A DNA stretch of 64,000 nt, taken from contig JAVHKY010000004.1 in the NCBI GenBank assembly GCA_035079385.1, positions 22,123,001 to 22,187,000 of the forward strand. Direction: 5' to 3'. This DNA comes from Aspidiotus rigidus. Lineage: Eukaryota; Arthropoda; Insecta; Hemiptera; Diaspididae. Under the pieces are notes generated by a model. The model did not search any database and had not been told where the DNA came from. It saw only the letters and a list, made by a program, of their open reading frames with translations. Of this stretch, positions 32,502 through 42,070 are shown one piece after another (the first letter of the stretch is position 1; each line of letters opens with the position of its first letter). The position numbers and the translations under genes were made by a program.

Positions 32502-34208
32502 CTAGTCAAGTCCTCTTTCGATGGCCTCAATAGCAATGGGATCGAACTTACTTCGTACGATGTCCTCAGGAGAAGCTCCAAGGAGTGTACTATTGAAGAG
32601 TAGACGACGATTCCCTTTGAGTTTTCGGATGATCACGTCGGCCAATGCGAGAGTGTGATTGATATATTCTTGACCAAACGCCGTGACCGATGATTCGTTC
32701 TTCGATGGCAAAGATGGATAAACGGCTGGAAGGTAGACAGCATCTCTGCGTAGCCTTGAACCAGCCCCGATTGTATCTCCCCTCATGAAGCTCATTTCCA
32801 TCGACGTACTTTCGCCTCTGACTTCTTGACTTTCGAACACGCGCGCGTATTCTCCATTAAGATACTTGATCACCTCCTCATCATGCGCAAAGTCTGAAGC
32901 AATCCAGCCCGAATTATCCTTGTGAGTGACATCTGCGCCATTTTCCACGAGATATTTAACAATCGGCAGATCGTTACAAAACGCTGCTGTAGAGAGTGGT
33001 GTTTGACCTCTCTTATCAGTTACATTGACATTCAGTTTCTTCTTTCCAATCAGATATTTCAGAAATTCGAAATTATTCATAAGAATGACTTTATGAAGCA
33101 GTGTCTGGCCTTCGGAATTGATCCAATTAGAGTCGATTTTATACCTCAAATCGTCTGAAAGATACATCGGTATACTCAAGTCCTTATTATGGGCAGAAAG
33201 AAAAAATACATTTTCTTTCTGCAGATCTTGTTCAAAGATATTCTCGTGTCTCGATACAAGATATTTAACAGCACCTGGACGATTTTTCACGGTGGCCAAG
33301 TGAAGCGGGGTCTGACCGTTTTGGTTCTTTATATTCGCATCCATGCGCATTTCGTCAATAAAGAATAGCAGTACGTCTACTTGCCCCGCTATGGCTGCCA
33401 CATGAATGGCATAGTTGGACGGTGGCACGTTTTCCCTCTCAACAATTAGTGCTTCGCACTTTTCCAATAAAAATTTAACAGTATTCGCGTGCCCATTTTC
33501 TGCTGCCACATGAATCGGATATTTGCCCTTGTTGTTCGGTAAATTGAGCTTCTTTTTCGGTACGTTACGAACGTATCCCGATTTAATGGAGAATCCTTTC
33601 TTCGCTATCAGATGTAGGAGAGTATTATTGTCGTTGTCCTTGATCGCGAGAATCATAGGATCGTTTTCTAGCAATACATCCACGATTTCTTCGTAAGAAT
33701 TTTCTCCCTTTCCCGATACAGCGTGAGAAGATTCGACTGCTACGTGCGCTGGAGTTTGGTCCGAAAAATTCAGTAGACTTGGCTCCATTCTGTACTTTTT
33801 GACCAAAGTTTCTACAAGACGAGCGTGCCCATAACGGGCGGCAAGGTGTAGTGCGGTATCCCCGTCGATATTTTGAGGAAAAAGCGTCTCACTTTGTTGC
33901 TCAATCACGTACTCTACCACTTCCTGGGATCCAGCGCTGGCTGCCGAGTGAATGATGAGATTCTTTCGATTATCTTCTTCCCAAAGAAGTGATTGGTCCT
34001 TCGTTATGAAAAGTTTGACCGCATTTAGATTGTTACGAATGGCGGCGATATGACCGGGTGTCTGTCCCAGAGAATTTCGATGCTTCATTGATTCTGGTTT
34101 GGTGGTCGCGAAGTACTCGGCAGCTCCTTCATCGTTATTTTCGACTGCCTCAAAAATGGTGTTCGACGAAAAATTTCGTATCCAATTCGATATCAAAGGA
34201 AAAGCCAT
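32502..34208 (-). CDS. ankyrin-repeat protein, 568 residues, intronless
   Basis: One uninterrupted frame opens with ATG at 34208. About eleven ankyrin repeats run from residue ~45 to ~450. Clear units include TALHLAARYGHARLVETLV, YPIHVAAENGHANTVKFLLE, TPLHLATVKNRPGAVKYLV and TPLSTAAFCNDLPIVKYLVE; others are degenerate (ENVFFLSAHNKDLSI). The last ~110 residues are not ankyrin and carry RLRRDAVYLP and a helical end (ALADVIIRKLKGNRRL), with no family I recognise. No signal peptide or membrane segment is seen, so a cytosolic binding/scaffold role is the family inference; the partner is unknown. Lack of introns suggests a retrocopy or a transferred gene. Two broken relatives lie at 15.2-16.6 kb, so the family has multiplied locally. 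The frame is intact over 1.7 kb, which argues for selection. Confidence 0.88.
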   Translation of the reverse strand: MAFPLISNWIRNFSSNTIFEAVENNDEGAAEYFATTKPESMKHRNSLGQTPGHIAAIRNNLNAVKLFITKDQSLLWEEDNRKNLIIHSAASAGSQEVVEYVIEQQSETLFPQNIDGDTALHLAARYGHARLVETLVKKYRMEPSLLNFSDQTPAHVAVESSHAVSGKGENSYEEIVDVLLENDPMILAIKDNDNNTLLHLIAKKGFSIKSGYVRNVPKKKLNLPNNKGKYPIHVAAENGHANTVKFLLEKCEALIVERENVPPSNYAIHVAAIAGQVDVLLFFIDEMRMDANIKNQNGQTPLHLATVKNRPGAVKYLVSRHENIFEQDLQKENVFFLSAHNKDLSIPMYLSDDLRYKIDSNWINSEGQTLLHKVILMNNFEFLKYLIGKKKLNVNVTDKRGQTPLSTAAFCNDLPIVKYLVENGADVTHKDNSGWIASDFAHDEEVIKYLNGEYARVFESQEVRGESTSMEMSFMRGDTIGAGSRLRRDAVYLPAVYPSLPSKNESSVTAFGQEYINHTLALADVIIRKLKGNRRLLFNSTLLGASPEDIVRSKFDPIAIEAIERGLD

Positions 34209-35179
34209 TTTCTTCTTTTACGAACAACAATATTTTCGAACAAGTCACGAGAACCGACGTTGTCAAATTTATTTCCAAACAAATATACCGAACGGCGAAA
34301 GAATCGTTGATAGTTTGAAAAACAATTTTTTCACGTAGAAAAATTCGCTGACAATCAAACCGAACTTGACGATATTCACGAACGATCTGACGAGCGAAAG
34401 TACGGCACCTTACAAGAGAGAATAACATCCGCCAAGAAATATTGTTACGTATTAGGAAGAAACTACAATAACAGTTCTGGGTGATTTAACCTTTTGAAAA
34501 AATGTGAACCCAATACGTAAATGACGCTTTGATGTATATCGCGGATGATTTCGCTTGTTTGTATTTTTCGCATCTTTATCTGAATACTTATCGTCAAAAT
34601 GAGCAGAACAAGTTTCGTAACAACACAATATATATCTCTTGATAACCGAGCTCGATGTTGTGAATTGTTGAAAAATCTTTAGAAATTGAAATTACATCTC
34701 TTACCATCGGGCCTAGGATATAGCATTAATCATAGATTTTGGGATCCTTCGCACCTTCGAGGAAAAGGTCCGAAAGATGACTAACCAATGGCTGGAAAAT
34801 GGTTTGTAACGTAACGTACAGTCAGTTTCTAAATTACTTTGTTGCCATAATGCATCTACCCATTCATAGTGCAAGCCAGAAAGACTAGAAAGATAACGGC
34901 AGGGAATGGATATGATTTTAGGCCAAGATTATTTCTGCTTGTGGAGAGCTTTCCTAAGAAATATGCAGCAACCAATGGGGATGAAGTGTCAATTCCAAAA
35001 GGAAACGCTGAAATTGTGATTAATTACGAGTACTAAAATACTCAGAAAATATATTATATTCTATTTCTTAATCAAAATAAAGAAAAAAAATGATAAAAAT
35101 CCATTTCAAAGGCACTTGTACGTGCACACGCCTTTGGCACCCTCCTTGCTCGCGTTCATATTCTTATTTTGCTATCCTT
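34209..35179. other. upstream region of ankyrin gene
   Basis: No repeat or gene recognised. A TATATAT string near 34632 lies ~420 bp upstream of the ankyrin start; whether it is a promoter cannot be judged. Confidence 0.25.
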
Positions 35180-35315
35180 CCCGCTACACACTATTCGCCG
35201 AAGAATTTTTTTCGCGTAAAAATCGTTTGATTTTCGCTCGGGTGAGCGGTTTTTCGACGAATCATCTAACGATTTTTTCGCGAAAAACATTTTTCGGCGA
35301 ATAGTGTATAGCGGG
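35180..35315. mobile_element. fold-back MITE (136 bp)
   Basis: Begins CCCGCTACACACTATTCGCC and ends GGCGAATAGTGTATAGCGGG. Arms of ~50 bp include TTTTTCGCG blocks. Non-coding. Confidence 0.85.
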
Positions 35316-35379
35316 CTTTTTAGGAAATACTGTTGGTCCTTATTTTTCAACCAAACCGAATTCAAGTTATTTTTCTGGC

Positions 35380-35935
35380 TCTTTCTCTCCTCTCTCCAAG
35401 CGATGCAAAACTCCTACTCTTCCAGTCCTATCATTCGGTACAATCTCGACGTCCTGCATACCTTAACATATTTTCAGTTTGCTTTCCTCGAAATCTCTGG
35501 TCATATCGGTCTACCGGAACATGACGCAGTACGGATAAATCTGTCTGCCAAGCGAGCTTTGTTCTCCCCCTCAATCACTGGTCGCTCCCTCTCTCCGATC
35601 TACGATTTAAAATTATTTTACCGTTCTTAAATTACCCAGCATGACACAGCCTCTGGTCCTCTCAACCATGCAAACCCCCGATCCCCTGGTCTTCTTCAAT
35701 CCACTCCTCATGCCGTGAAGAAATAGTCATAACTCGACTATACGAATTGAGCACACTCGCCTAAATCACTCCTCTGCTCCTCGAATACGAGTACTGCCAA
35801 ACTGAAAATTTATCCGTCTCACGTTTTGTCACCTACCCTTCTCTCGTAAACACCAGACTTTCCAACAACTCAGAAAATATAATTAACTCATTAAACTTCC
35901 TCCGATCCACCTACTACTACAAATACAGATATATT
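35380..35935 (+). pseudogene. LINE C-terminal relic: RNase H end and zinc knuckle region
   Basis: SGHIGLPEHDAV (about 35497-35532) followed by AKRALFSPSI is the end of a LINE RNase H domain (H-x-G-I/L-x-G-N/H-x-x-A/V-D). REEIVITRL (about 35719-35745) and LLLEYEYC (about 35780-35803) follow as the usual R-x-x-x-x-x-RLR...C-x-x-C tail. Stops separate them. Same kind of element as the relics at 25.2-26.1 kb. Confidence 0.62.
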
Positions 35936-36855
35936 TAATCCAAATATTTCTTCTCGAGCTAATGATCCGTTGTCTTGTTAAAAGAGCTTAAAAAAGAAAA
36001 AACAAACTCATTTTTCGACTTTTTCGATTGATAGAAGAATTTAACCAGACGAGTACTACTGATAAGAGAAATTTATTAATACTGTAATATGTTTTTATCA
36101 TGAAAGTCACTCACCAGGAAGTTGTTGTTTCTATTGCTATGGAAAAATAAGCAAAATTTCACGGTGTTTCAGGGGGAGAAAAAGTCCTCCGGAAATACCA
36201 ACGTCTTTGGCTTCCATTGCCTCCTGTGCTGCAGTACAGAAATATTACATTTTCAGTGTTACTGCACATTATATTAATTAATAGTTAAGAGACGTTTAGA
36301 AATTCTGAAACATTTACTAGAATAGGTATAAACCCCGTTCGCACGGTGGTCCGTACACCAAGGCGGGGTTAGTGGAACCTGCCTACTTCGGAGGCTCTTC
36401 AACGCTTCAGACAGCGGATCGGAAATACGCGACATCAGTTGAATGGAGCGAAAGCAGGGGTCATGTGGTAAACTTTATATTTGACTTTTGTTTGAAAAGA
36501 TCGGGGAATCCGGTGGAGAGGGAGAGAGAGAGTCAGCAAAAAGGAGAGATTTTCAGGCCGAGCCGAATGAATGAAGATCATGTTTCATGTCTACTAGTAG
36601 GTAACTTCATTTAATATTTTGAGGCCATGCCTCCTTTGGGATGAAATCATGGCCGCGCCAGCCATCGAGGGTCTCTTCCGTTAGTGACGTCATATTCATC
36701 CATGATGACTGCCATCAGCGCACTAGGGTTCTCTCTCTTCCTACTCTCTCCTATTCTCGAGCCTCCTAGGCCTAATAGTAATACTGCTCGATTCTGTTTT
36801 ATACTGGGTCTCCGGGTAACGACTGATGACGTCATACTTGCATTTCAGAATTGAC
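35936..36855. other. no gene recognised
   Basis: The frame at 36372-36614 (+) contains a GAGAG run and no domain. Nothing else recognised. Confidence 0.3.
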
Positions 36856-36863
36856 ATTATGCT
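36856..36863. repeat. left target-site duplication of hAT-like element
   Basis: ATTATGCT, matching CTTATGCT at 39915-39922 in 7 of 8 positions. Confidence 0.75.
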
Positions 36864-36892
36864 CAGGGCCGGATTTAGGATTTTCAGTGGGA

Positions 36893-38200
36893 TGGTTCCA
36901 AGTTATGTGGAGGCCCCCCTCAACATTTCTCCAAATCAAAATTTTGACCCCCTCCCTCCTCCCTTATCAATTTTTGCCCACTTTAAAATTGGAAAGAAAG
37001 TAGTTGAAAGAAAGAAGTAGATAATTTTATTTGTGCAAGGTCCAAAGTTATGTGGAATCCCCCTCAACATTTCTCCAAATCAAAATTTTGACCCCCTCCC
37101 TCCTCCTTTATCAATTTTTGGCCACTTTAAAATTGGAAAGAAAGTAGTTGAAAGAAAGAAGTAGATAATTTTATTTGTGCAAGGTCCAAAGTTATGTGGA
37201 GGTCCCCCTCAACATTTCTCCAAATCAAAGTTTTGACCCCCTCCTCTCTTATTATGTTTGCTCACTGTAAAATTGGAAAGAAAGTAGTTGAAAGAAAGAA
37301 ATAGATAATTTTATTTGTGTAAGTTCCCAAGTTATGTGGAGCCTCTCCCCCCCCTCAACATTTCTCCAAGTCATAATCTTGACCCCCTCCCTCCTCTCTT
37401 ATCAATTTTTGCCCACTTTAAAATTGGAAAGAAAGTGTGCAAGGTCCGAAGTTATGTGGAGCCCCCCCTCAACATTTTTCCAAATTAAAATTTTGACTCC
37501 CCCTCCTCTCTTATTAATTTTTGCCCACTTTAAAATTGGAAATAAAGTAGTTGAAAGAAAGAAGTAGATAATTTTATTTGTGCAAGGTCCCAAGTTATGT
37601 GGAGCCCCCGCCCTCAACATTTCTCCAAGTCATAATCGTGACCCCCTCCCTCCTCTCTTATCAATTTTTGCCCACTTTAAAATTGGAAAGAAAGTGTGTA
37701 AGGTCCGAAGTTATGTGGAGGCCCCCCTCAACATTTTTCCAAATCAAAATGTTGACTACCCCCTCCTCTCTTATTAATTTTTGCCCACTTTAAAATTGGA
37801 AAGAAAGTGTGCAAGGTCCGAAGTTATGTGGAGGCCCCCACTCAACATTTTTCCAAATCAAAATTTTGACTCCCCCCTCCTCTCTTATTAATTTTTGCCC
37901 ACTTTAAAATTGGAAAGAAAGTAGTTGAAAGAAAGAAGTAGATAATTTTATTTGTGCAAGGTCCCAGGTTATATGTGGAGCCCCCCCCCCTCAACATTTC
38001 TCCAAGTCATAATCGTGACCCCCTCTCTCCTCTCTTATCAATTTTTGCCCACTTTAAAATTGGAAAGAAAGTGTGTAAGGTCCGAAGTTATGTGGAGGCC
38101 CCCCTCAACATTTTTCCAAATCAAAATTTTGCTACCCTCTCCTCTCTTATTAATTTTTGCCCACTTTAAAATTGGAAAGAAAATAGTTGAAAGAAAGAAG
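36893..38200. repeat. tandem array, ~144-bp and ~115-bp units, about 10 copies
   Basis: Each unit has AAGTTATGTGGA, then a C-rich tract with CTCAACATTT, a CCCCCTCC tract, TTTTTGCCCACTTTAAAATT and GGAAAGAAAGT. Long units add AGTTGAAAGAAAGAAGTAGA and a further ~20 bp. Long and short units alternate in the right half. Frames across the array are translated repeats, not genes. Confidence 0.92.
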
Positions 38201-38212
38201 TAGATAATTTTA
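38201..38212. repeat. target-site duplication, left, of nested PLE
   Basis: TAGATAATTTTA, identical to 39832-39843. Confidence 0.85.
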
Positions 38213-38269
38213 ATTGGAACAAGAAAAGACTGGCTTTATTCTCCACATAAGTTTATAAAATCGAAGTTT

Positions 38270-38299
38270 GACGTTTCGAAGCTCACGCTTCTTCATCAG
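38270..38299 (-). ncRNA. hammerhead-ribozyme-like motif at PLE 3' end
   Basis: On the minus strand: CTGATGA (38293-38299), one base, stem GAAGC / GCTTC with loop GTGA, then GAAACGTC (38270-38277). This is the hammerhead core order, including a GTC cleavage-type triplet right after GAAAC. It lies ~85 nt after the PLE stop codon. Confidence 0.6.
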
Positions 38300-38383
38300 A
38301 AACTAGAATAAAACTGACAGGCAAAAACAGAGAAAAAGGTGAAAGCACAACGAACAGATGAGCCAGACGAAAATGTAGCTGAC

Positions 38384-39831
38384 TCACCCGTTCGATGTGA
38401 TGACATTAGAATAAACATTCGCTAGGTCGCCTGTATCGGTTTTAAAGTTGACCGTATTCTTACTTTTAATAATATTGACAATTTCCAAAATTTTCCTCTT
38501 TTTATCATTGTCTTCTCTTCCTACGATCACTGTCTTGGGAAAGTCAAACTGATGACCAGTGCCAAGAGAGTGGGAGGATAAAGCCGTACAATCGCTACGA
38601 TTCTTGACATCATTCTTATGTTGGTTAACTCGACATTTAAGCAACTGGCGAGTTTCACCCACATAAGTACTGGGGCATCCAGAACAGGGGATAGAATAGA
38701 CAACACCAGATCTTTTTTCCACAGGGACTTTATCTTTAGTGTGGGAGAAAAACATTTCTCTGCTGGTGTTGTGGTTACCGAAAGATATACTAACATCAGG
38801 GTCAAGAGTAAGCAAGTGCTTACGTATGATTGTACTGCTTTTTCCTATGTAGGGTATAGAGAAGAATCTTTTCTTTTGGGTTATCCGAGTAGACCTAACA
38901 AGAGGAGTTTTAATTACGTTATCAATGAAAGAAAAAGGATACCCATTATTTTTGAGGATAAATTGTAAATGATTAAGCATGTCGTCATGAAAACAAGAGT
39001 CGGAACTGGATATGAGGTTATTCTTAAGATTAACAGCCGTATTCAATTTAAATTTAAAAGGTTGATTAGAATAAAAGTTGATACACCTGCCCGTGTGGGT
39101 AGGTTTTTCGAAATGTCTAAAAATAAATTTGTCCTGAAGTTTAATGATACTAATGTCTAAAAAATTCAAAGTAGAGTCAGATTCAGTTTCAAAAGTAAAA
39201 TTCAAACGGTCATGAAAATTGTTAAAAAATTTAAAAAGGTCATCAAAAATGGAACGGTGAACATAAAACATACTGTCGTCAACATATTTAACTCCTATCT
39301 TAATATTAGATGAGAATTTTTCAAAGATGAGATCGAAGAGATGGTCCATCACAATCTCAGTGACAATCGGTGAAAGAGGATTACCCATTGCTACGCCGTC
39401 GATTTGGCTGTATATAGTACCATCATAGCTACAGTAACCGTTGCCGAGACAGAATTCCAAAACCTCAAAAAACATCTCCTTCCTCAGCGCCGTATGAATA
39501 CCGGCTAGTTCTGGCCAACGTTTCTCGATGATTCCAATTGCAAGCTGTACTGATATGCAGGTGAACATGGCCGTAGCGTCGAATGAAACAAGCAAAAAGT
39601 CAGGATCTGGAGTGATCTGTGATAGTCTTTCACGGAATATGCTGGAGGATCGTACATTGTAATCGTCGTTACGTATGTTATACAGAATATCAGATATGAA
39701 TTTCGATAGTTGATAAGTGGGAGCCCTAACGAAAGAGATGACAGGACGCAGTGGATTATTTTCTTTATGGATTTTGGGCAAACCATAAAATTTCGGAGAC
39801 ACACAGTCACGATTAAATCCTTTTGTATTAA
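38384..39831 (-). CDS. Penelope-like RT + GIY-YIG polyprotein, N-terminally truncated
   Basis: Frame open from the truncation point to the stop at 38384 (472 codons counted from a GTG at 39802; the true start is lost). RT landmarks: FYGLPKIHKENNPLRPVISF (residues 4-23), LLVSFDATAMFTCI (about 70-83), GVAMGNPLSPIVTEI (about 135-149) and KYVDDSMF (39270-39290), with both catalytic Asp pairs present. The C-terminal GIY-YIG nuclease has CPSTYVGETRQLLKCRVNQH (38613-38672 area). PLE proteins copy their RNA at a nicked target. Only the N-terminus is missing, so the copy looks young but cannot make a complete RT. Confidence 0.9.
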
Positions 39832-39843
39832 TAGATAATTTTA
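39832..39843. repeat. target-site duplication, right, of nested PLE
   Basis: TAGATAATTTTA, identical to 38201-38212. The tandem-array sequence resumes directly afterwards. Confidence 0.85.
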
Positions 39844-39914
39844 TTTGTGCAAGGTCCCAAGTTATATGTGGAAGCCCGGGTCCCTGGGCCCCCTGCCCTC
39901 TAAATTCGGCCTTT

Positions 39915-39922
39915 CTTATGCT
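39915..39922. repeat. right target-site duplication of hAT-like element
   Basis: CTTATGCT; one mismatch to 36856-36863. Confidence 0.72.
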
Positions 39923-40231
39923 AGGCTATATAGTATACTAAACTATTATATAGATCTATCATTAGCCTTCATGGAACTAGACCTAACACAAGCCTAACAT
40001 ACAGAAGTACAAAAGCCTATACTAAAATACTTATAGGGTTAAAAGGATGAAGGGAGGTAGAGGTCATGATTGATGACGTTATAGTTGGAGAGGACCTCGG
40101 GGTCAAGGCTGATGATGTCATAGTTAGAAAGGGGGGATACAGTATAGAGAACATTGTTGAGGAGCAGGGGCAACTCGTAAATTAATGTTGGAATAATTAG
40201 GGGTCATCCAGGACTCGTGAAACTCGTAGAT
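39923..40231. other. TAGGC/CTAG-rich spacer
   Basis: The first ~120 bp are unusually rich in TAGGCT, CTAGACCTA and TATATAG strings, like 60440-60960 and 63755-63965. No gene. Confidence 0.4.
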
Positions 40232-40480
40232 TTTAAAGGAGGGGGGGTTGTTGTTAAATGAAAAAGTCAAGCGAAAAATTTGATCACCTCGTCGGGATCC
40301 GAACCCGAGACCTTTCGCTTGCCGGGCGACTGCTCTAACCACTGAGCTACGAGGGCGATCAAATCTTCCACGAATTTTTCCAATTACCAACGACGAGAAC
40401 TTGTTCGGGTTCGGATCCCGACGAGGTGATCAAATTTTTCGCTTGAGTTTTTCATTTAACAACAACCCCCCTCCTTTAAT
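40232..40480. mobile_element. tRNA-derived SINE arranged as an inverted repeat
   Basis: The left arm 40232-40309 and right arm 40403-40480 are near-identical inverted copies. They hold a B-box (GGTTCGGATCCCG), the tail TCAAATTTTTCGCTTGA and AACAACAACCCCCC. The left copy extends into a full tRNA-like head on the minus strand; the right copy stops just upstream of the B-box. It gives a small spurious minus frame. Confidence 0.8.
40285..40356 (-). tRNA. tRNA-like SINE head (tRNA pseudogene)
   Basis: GCCCTCGTAGCTCAGTGGTT opens it, with A-box and D-arm GCTC/GAGC. The anticodon arm has loop CCGGCAA, giving an apparent GGC anticodon with C instead of the usual U33. The TCGGG/CCCGA T-arm has loop TTCGGAT. 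Acceptor pairing holds at 5 of 7 positions. The U33 loss and acceptor mismatches argue for a SINE head rather than a functional tRNA. Confidence 0.6.
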
Positions 40481-41050
40481 ATTACCCCCGCACGTAAGTA
40501 TTGTGTCTCTCGTAGATTTTCACAATCATGTCTAAGGTTCCTTTTTAAGGGGGGCGGCTAATTCGCGGTAATTTCTGGAATCAAGTGCTAGGATTCAGGA
40601 AACTTGAGGAAAGAGAACGAGCTTGCCAATGTACGTGAAGCAGGAAAACGAGAGCCTACACGCGTGGTTTCCACGGGGAGTAAATGACGAATTGTGAAGA
40701 CGGTGTCCGCGGAGGTCAACGAGGACTAAGAGGAAGTAGACGGTGTAAAGAAGCCAAAGATGTCAGAAAAACTGACGACAACGTTCCAGCAGTGGTGTTC
40801 ACAGCAAACAGCAACGAGGAGAAGCCGGCAATAGCGAGAAAGGAAGGCAGTCAAAGGGATTTGAGTTATGGAAAAAAAGCGATTGAACCTCTGAAAAAGC
40901 CGGAGAAACGCGGGAGAGGCCGTGGATTTTCGGAAAAAGTAATGATAGAATCGTTTGTCCTGGTCTCCTTCCCCTCTAGGCGTTTGAGGAGGTGGTAAAC
41001 ATGCGAAGCTCTCTCCTATTCAAATATTGACCTGAGATTTCGCTGATATT
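40481..41050. other. no clear gene; one charged open frame
   Basis: The frame 40684-40998 (+, 104 codons) is Lys/Arg/Glu-rich with PEKRGRGRGF, which looks AT-hook-like, but no start context, splice site or homologue is recognised. It could be an exon or chance. Confidence 0.2.
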
Positions 41051-41055
41051 AACAG

Positions 41056-41390
41056 GGAATCTGTTCTGGAAAATTTTGCTGGCGTACCGCCGACTGCCGT
41101 GCGCTGTCCGTCAAAAACTGACCTATCTTGAAGAAATGTCGATTTCCGAGCTGTATAAGATAGGGTAGAAAATTTCGCAAGTCCTCTTCCTATTGTTAGG
41201 TTAGGTTAAGTTTTGTCTTTCTATAAAGTTGGGTTAGGTACACCGGTCACTTTTTCCGCGTTGGGGAAATTTGGACTTGCGAGCTCTATATGATATAGGA
41301 GGGGACTCGGAGAAATTTAGACGCTTTTAAATTCAATTTCCAATATCTGAACTAATTTGACTCATATAAAACCGGTTCCGTGTGTTCCTC
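41056..41390. mobile_element. MITE of the CAGGGAACCTG family
   Basis: The left end AACAGGGAATCTGTT and right end ATAAAACCGGTTCCGTG are inverted and followed by TTCCTCGTTTAACGTCGTT. The interior carries GTGCGCTGTCCGTC and units of the GAGCTNTATATGATAGG type. It matches the copy nested in a PLE at 61715-62075. Confidence 0.7.
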
Positions 41391-41609
41391 GTTTAACGTC
41401 GTTGAAAAAACCGTAATTTTTTTTTGTATTCTGCTATTGAGATTTCAGTAGAGGTCTCTCTCTTTTCCAATACTTGAGCGGCTGGAGACATGCAGGGCAA
41501 ATTTTGATTTTAAGATCGATTGTATGTACTATGTTTGTTCTGGTCCCCTTGCTCTCTAATCGTTATCTTTTGTTGTAAGCTCGCGGTGAGGGTTTGACTA
41601 AGGTTCCTT

Positions 41610-42070
41610 GTCTGAGCAATAGAAGGGATGATACCGAGGGACTCGTTTTCTCTGGCGTGCTCGTGGCGAGAGACCGACTGAGGCTTTGCTATGATTGAAT
41701 CGGGTGTATGTATGCAATTCCCGTTGTTCCTAGCGATGGATGGCATCTTATCAAGGGACTCGTTTTCTCTTGCGTTCTCGTAGTAAAAGATCGACTAATA
41801 CTCCGGCAAGATTGAAGTGGGTAAATGTACGCAATTACCGGATGGATGGAATCTCACCCAGGGACTCGTATTCTATTGCATGCTCGCAAAGGAGAGATCG
41901 GTGAGAGCTTCTAGTTTCATCGATGTAGACAACTATATGGAATTCCCCCTTTTTCCAGCAATGGTCGCCATCAGCTCTGGCTGCGGTCAAAATCAAAGAG
42001 AGCAAGAGCCAAAATATTTCAGTTGTAATAATTCTACCTAGCCACTCTACTTCATTATGAATTGATGGCA
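41610..42070. repeat. ~120-bp tandem repeat, about 3-4 units
   Basis: Units share GATGGNATC, AGGGACTCGTTTTCTCT, GCGTGCTCGTGGCGAGAGA and TGTANGCAATTNCC. Each lies ~110-125 bp from the next. Related segments appear at 42430-42760 (inverted orientation) and 52060-52310. Confidence 0.75.

Larger units (their letters stand above)
38213..39831 (-). mobile_element. 5'-truncated Penelope-like element nested in the tandem array
   Basis: A 1619-bp insertion with a perfect 12-bp target duplication. It holds most of a PLE frame, a 3' untranslated end and a hammerhead-like motif. The 5' part of RT is missing, as expected for truncated target-primed insertion. Confidence 0.88.
36864..39914. mobile_element. 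non-autonomous hAT-like element with internal tandem array
   Basis: The left end is CAGGGCCGGATTTAGG; the right end, inverted, is AAAGGCCGAATTTAGAGG. It is bounded by a near-perfect 8-bp duplication. Almost the whole interior is a tandem array. It has been lengthened by a nested PLE (38213-39831); without it the element is ~1.4 kb. It encodes no transposase. Confidence 0.75.

Noticed and set aside
36893..38200. CRISPR-like array
   Set aside because: Units are contiguous tandem repeats with no unique spacers, in a eukaryotic context.
37334..38203. Several 65-83-codon frames repeating the same peptide
   Set aside because: They are translations of the tandem array units, not genes.
38618..39160. 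Plus-strand frames opposite the nested PLE
   Set aside because: Shadows of the RT and GIY-YIG coding strand.
40285..40356. Functional tRNA-Ala(GGC)
   Set aside because: Acceptor stem has two mismatches, U33 is replaced by C, and the sequence continues into a repeated tail found inverted next door, so it is a SINE head.
40684..40998. AT-hook-like nuclear protein gene
   Set aside because: Only a charged 104-codon frame with one RGRGRG string; no other support.
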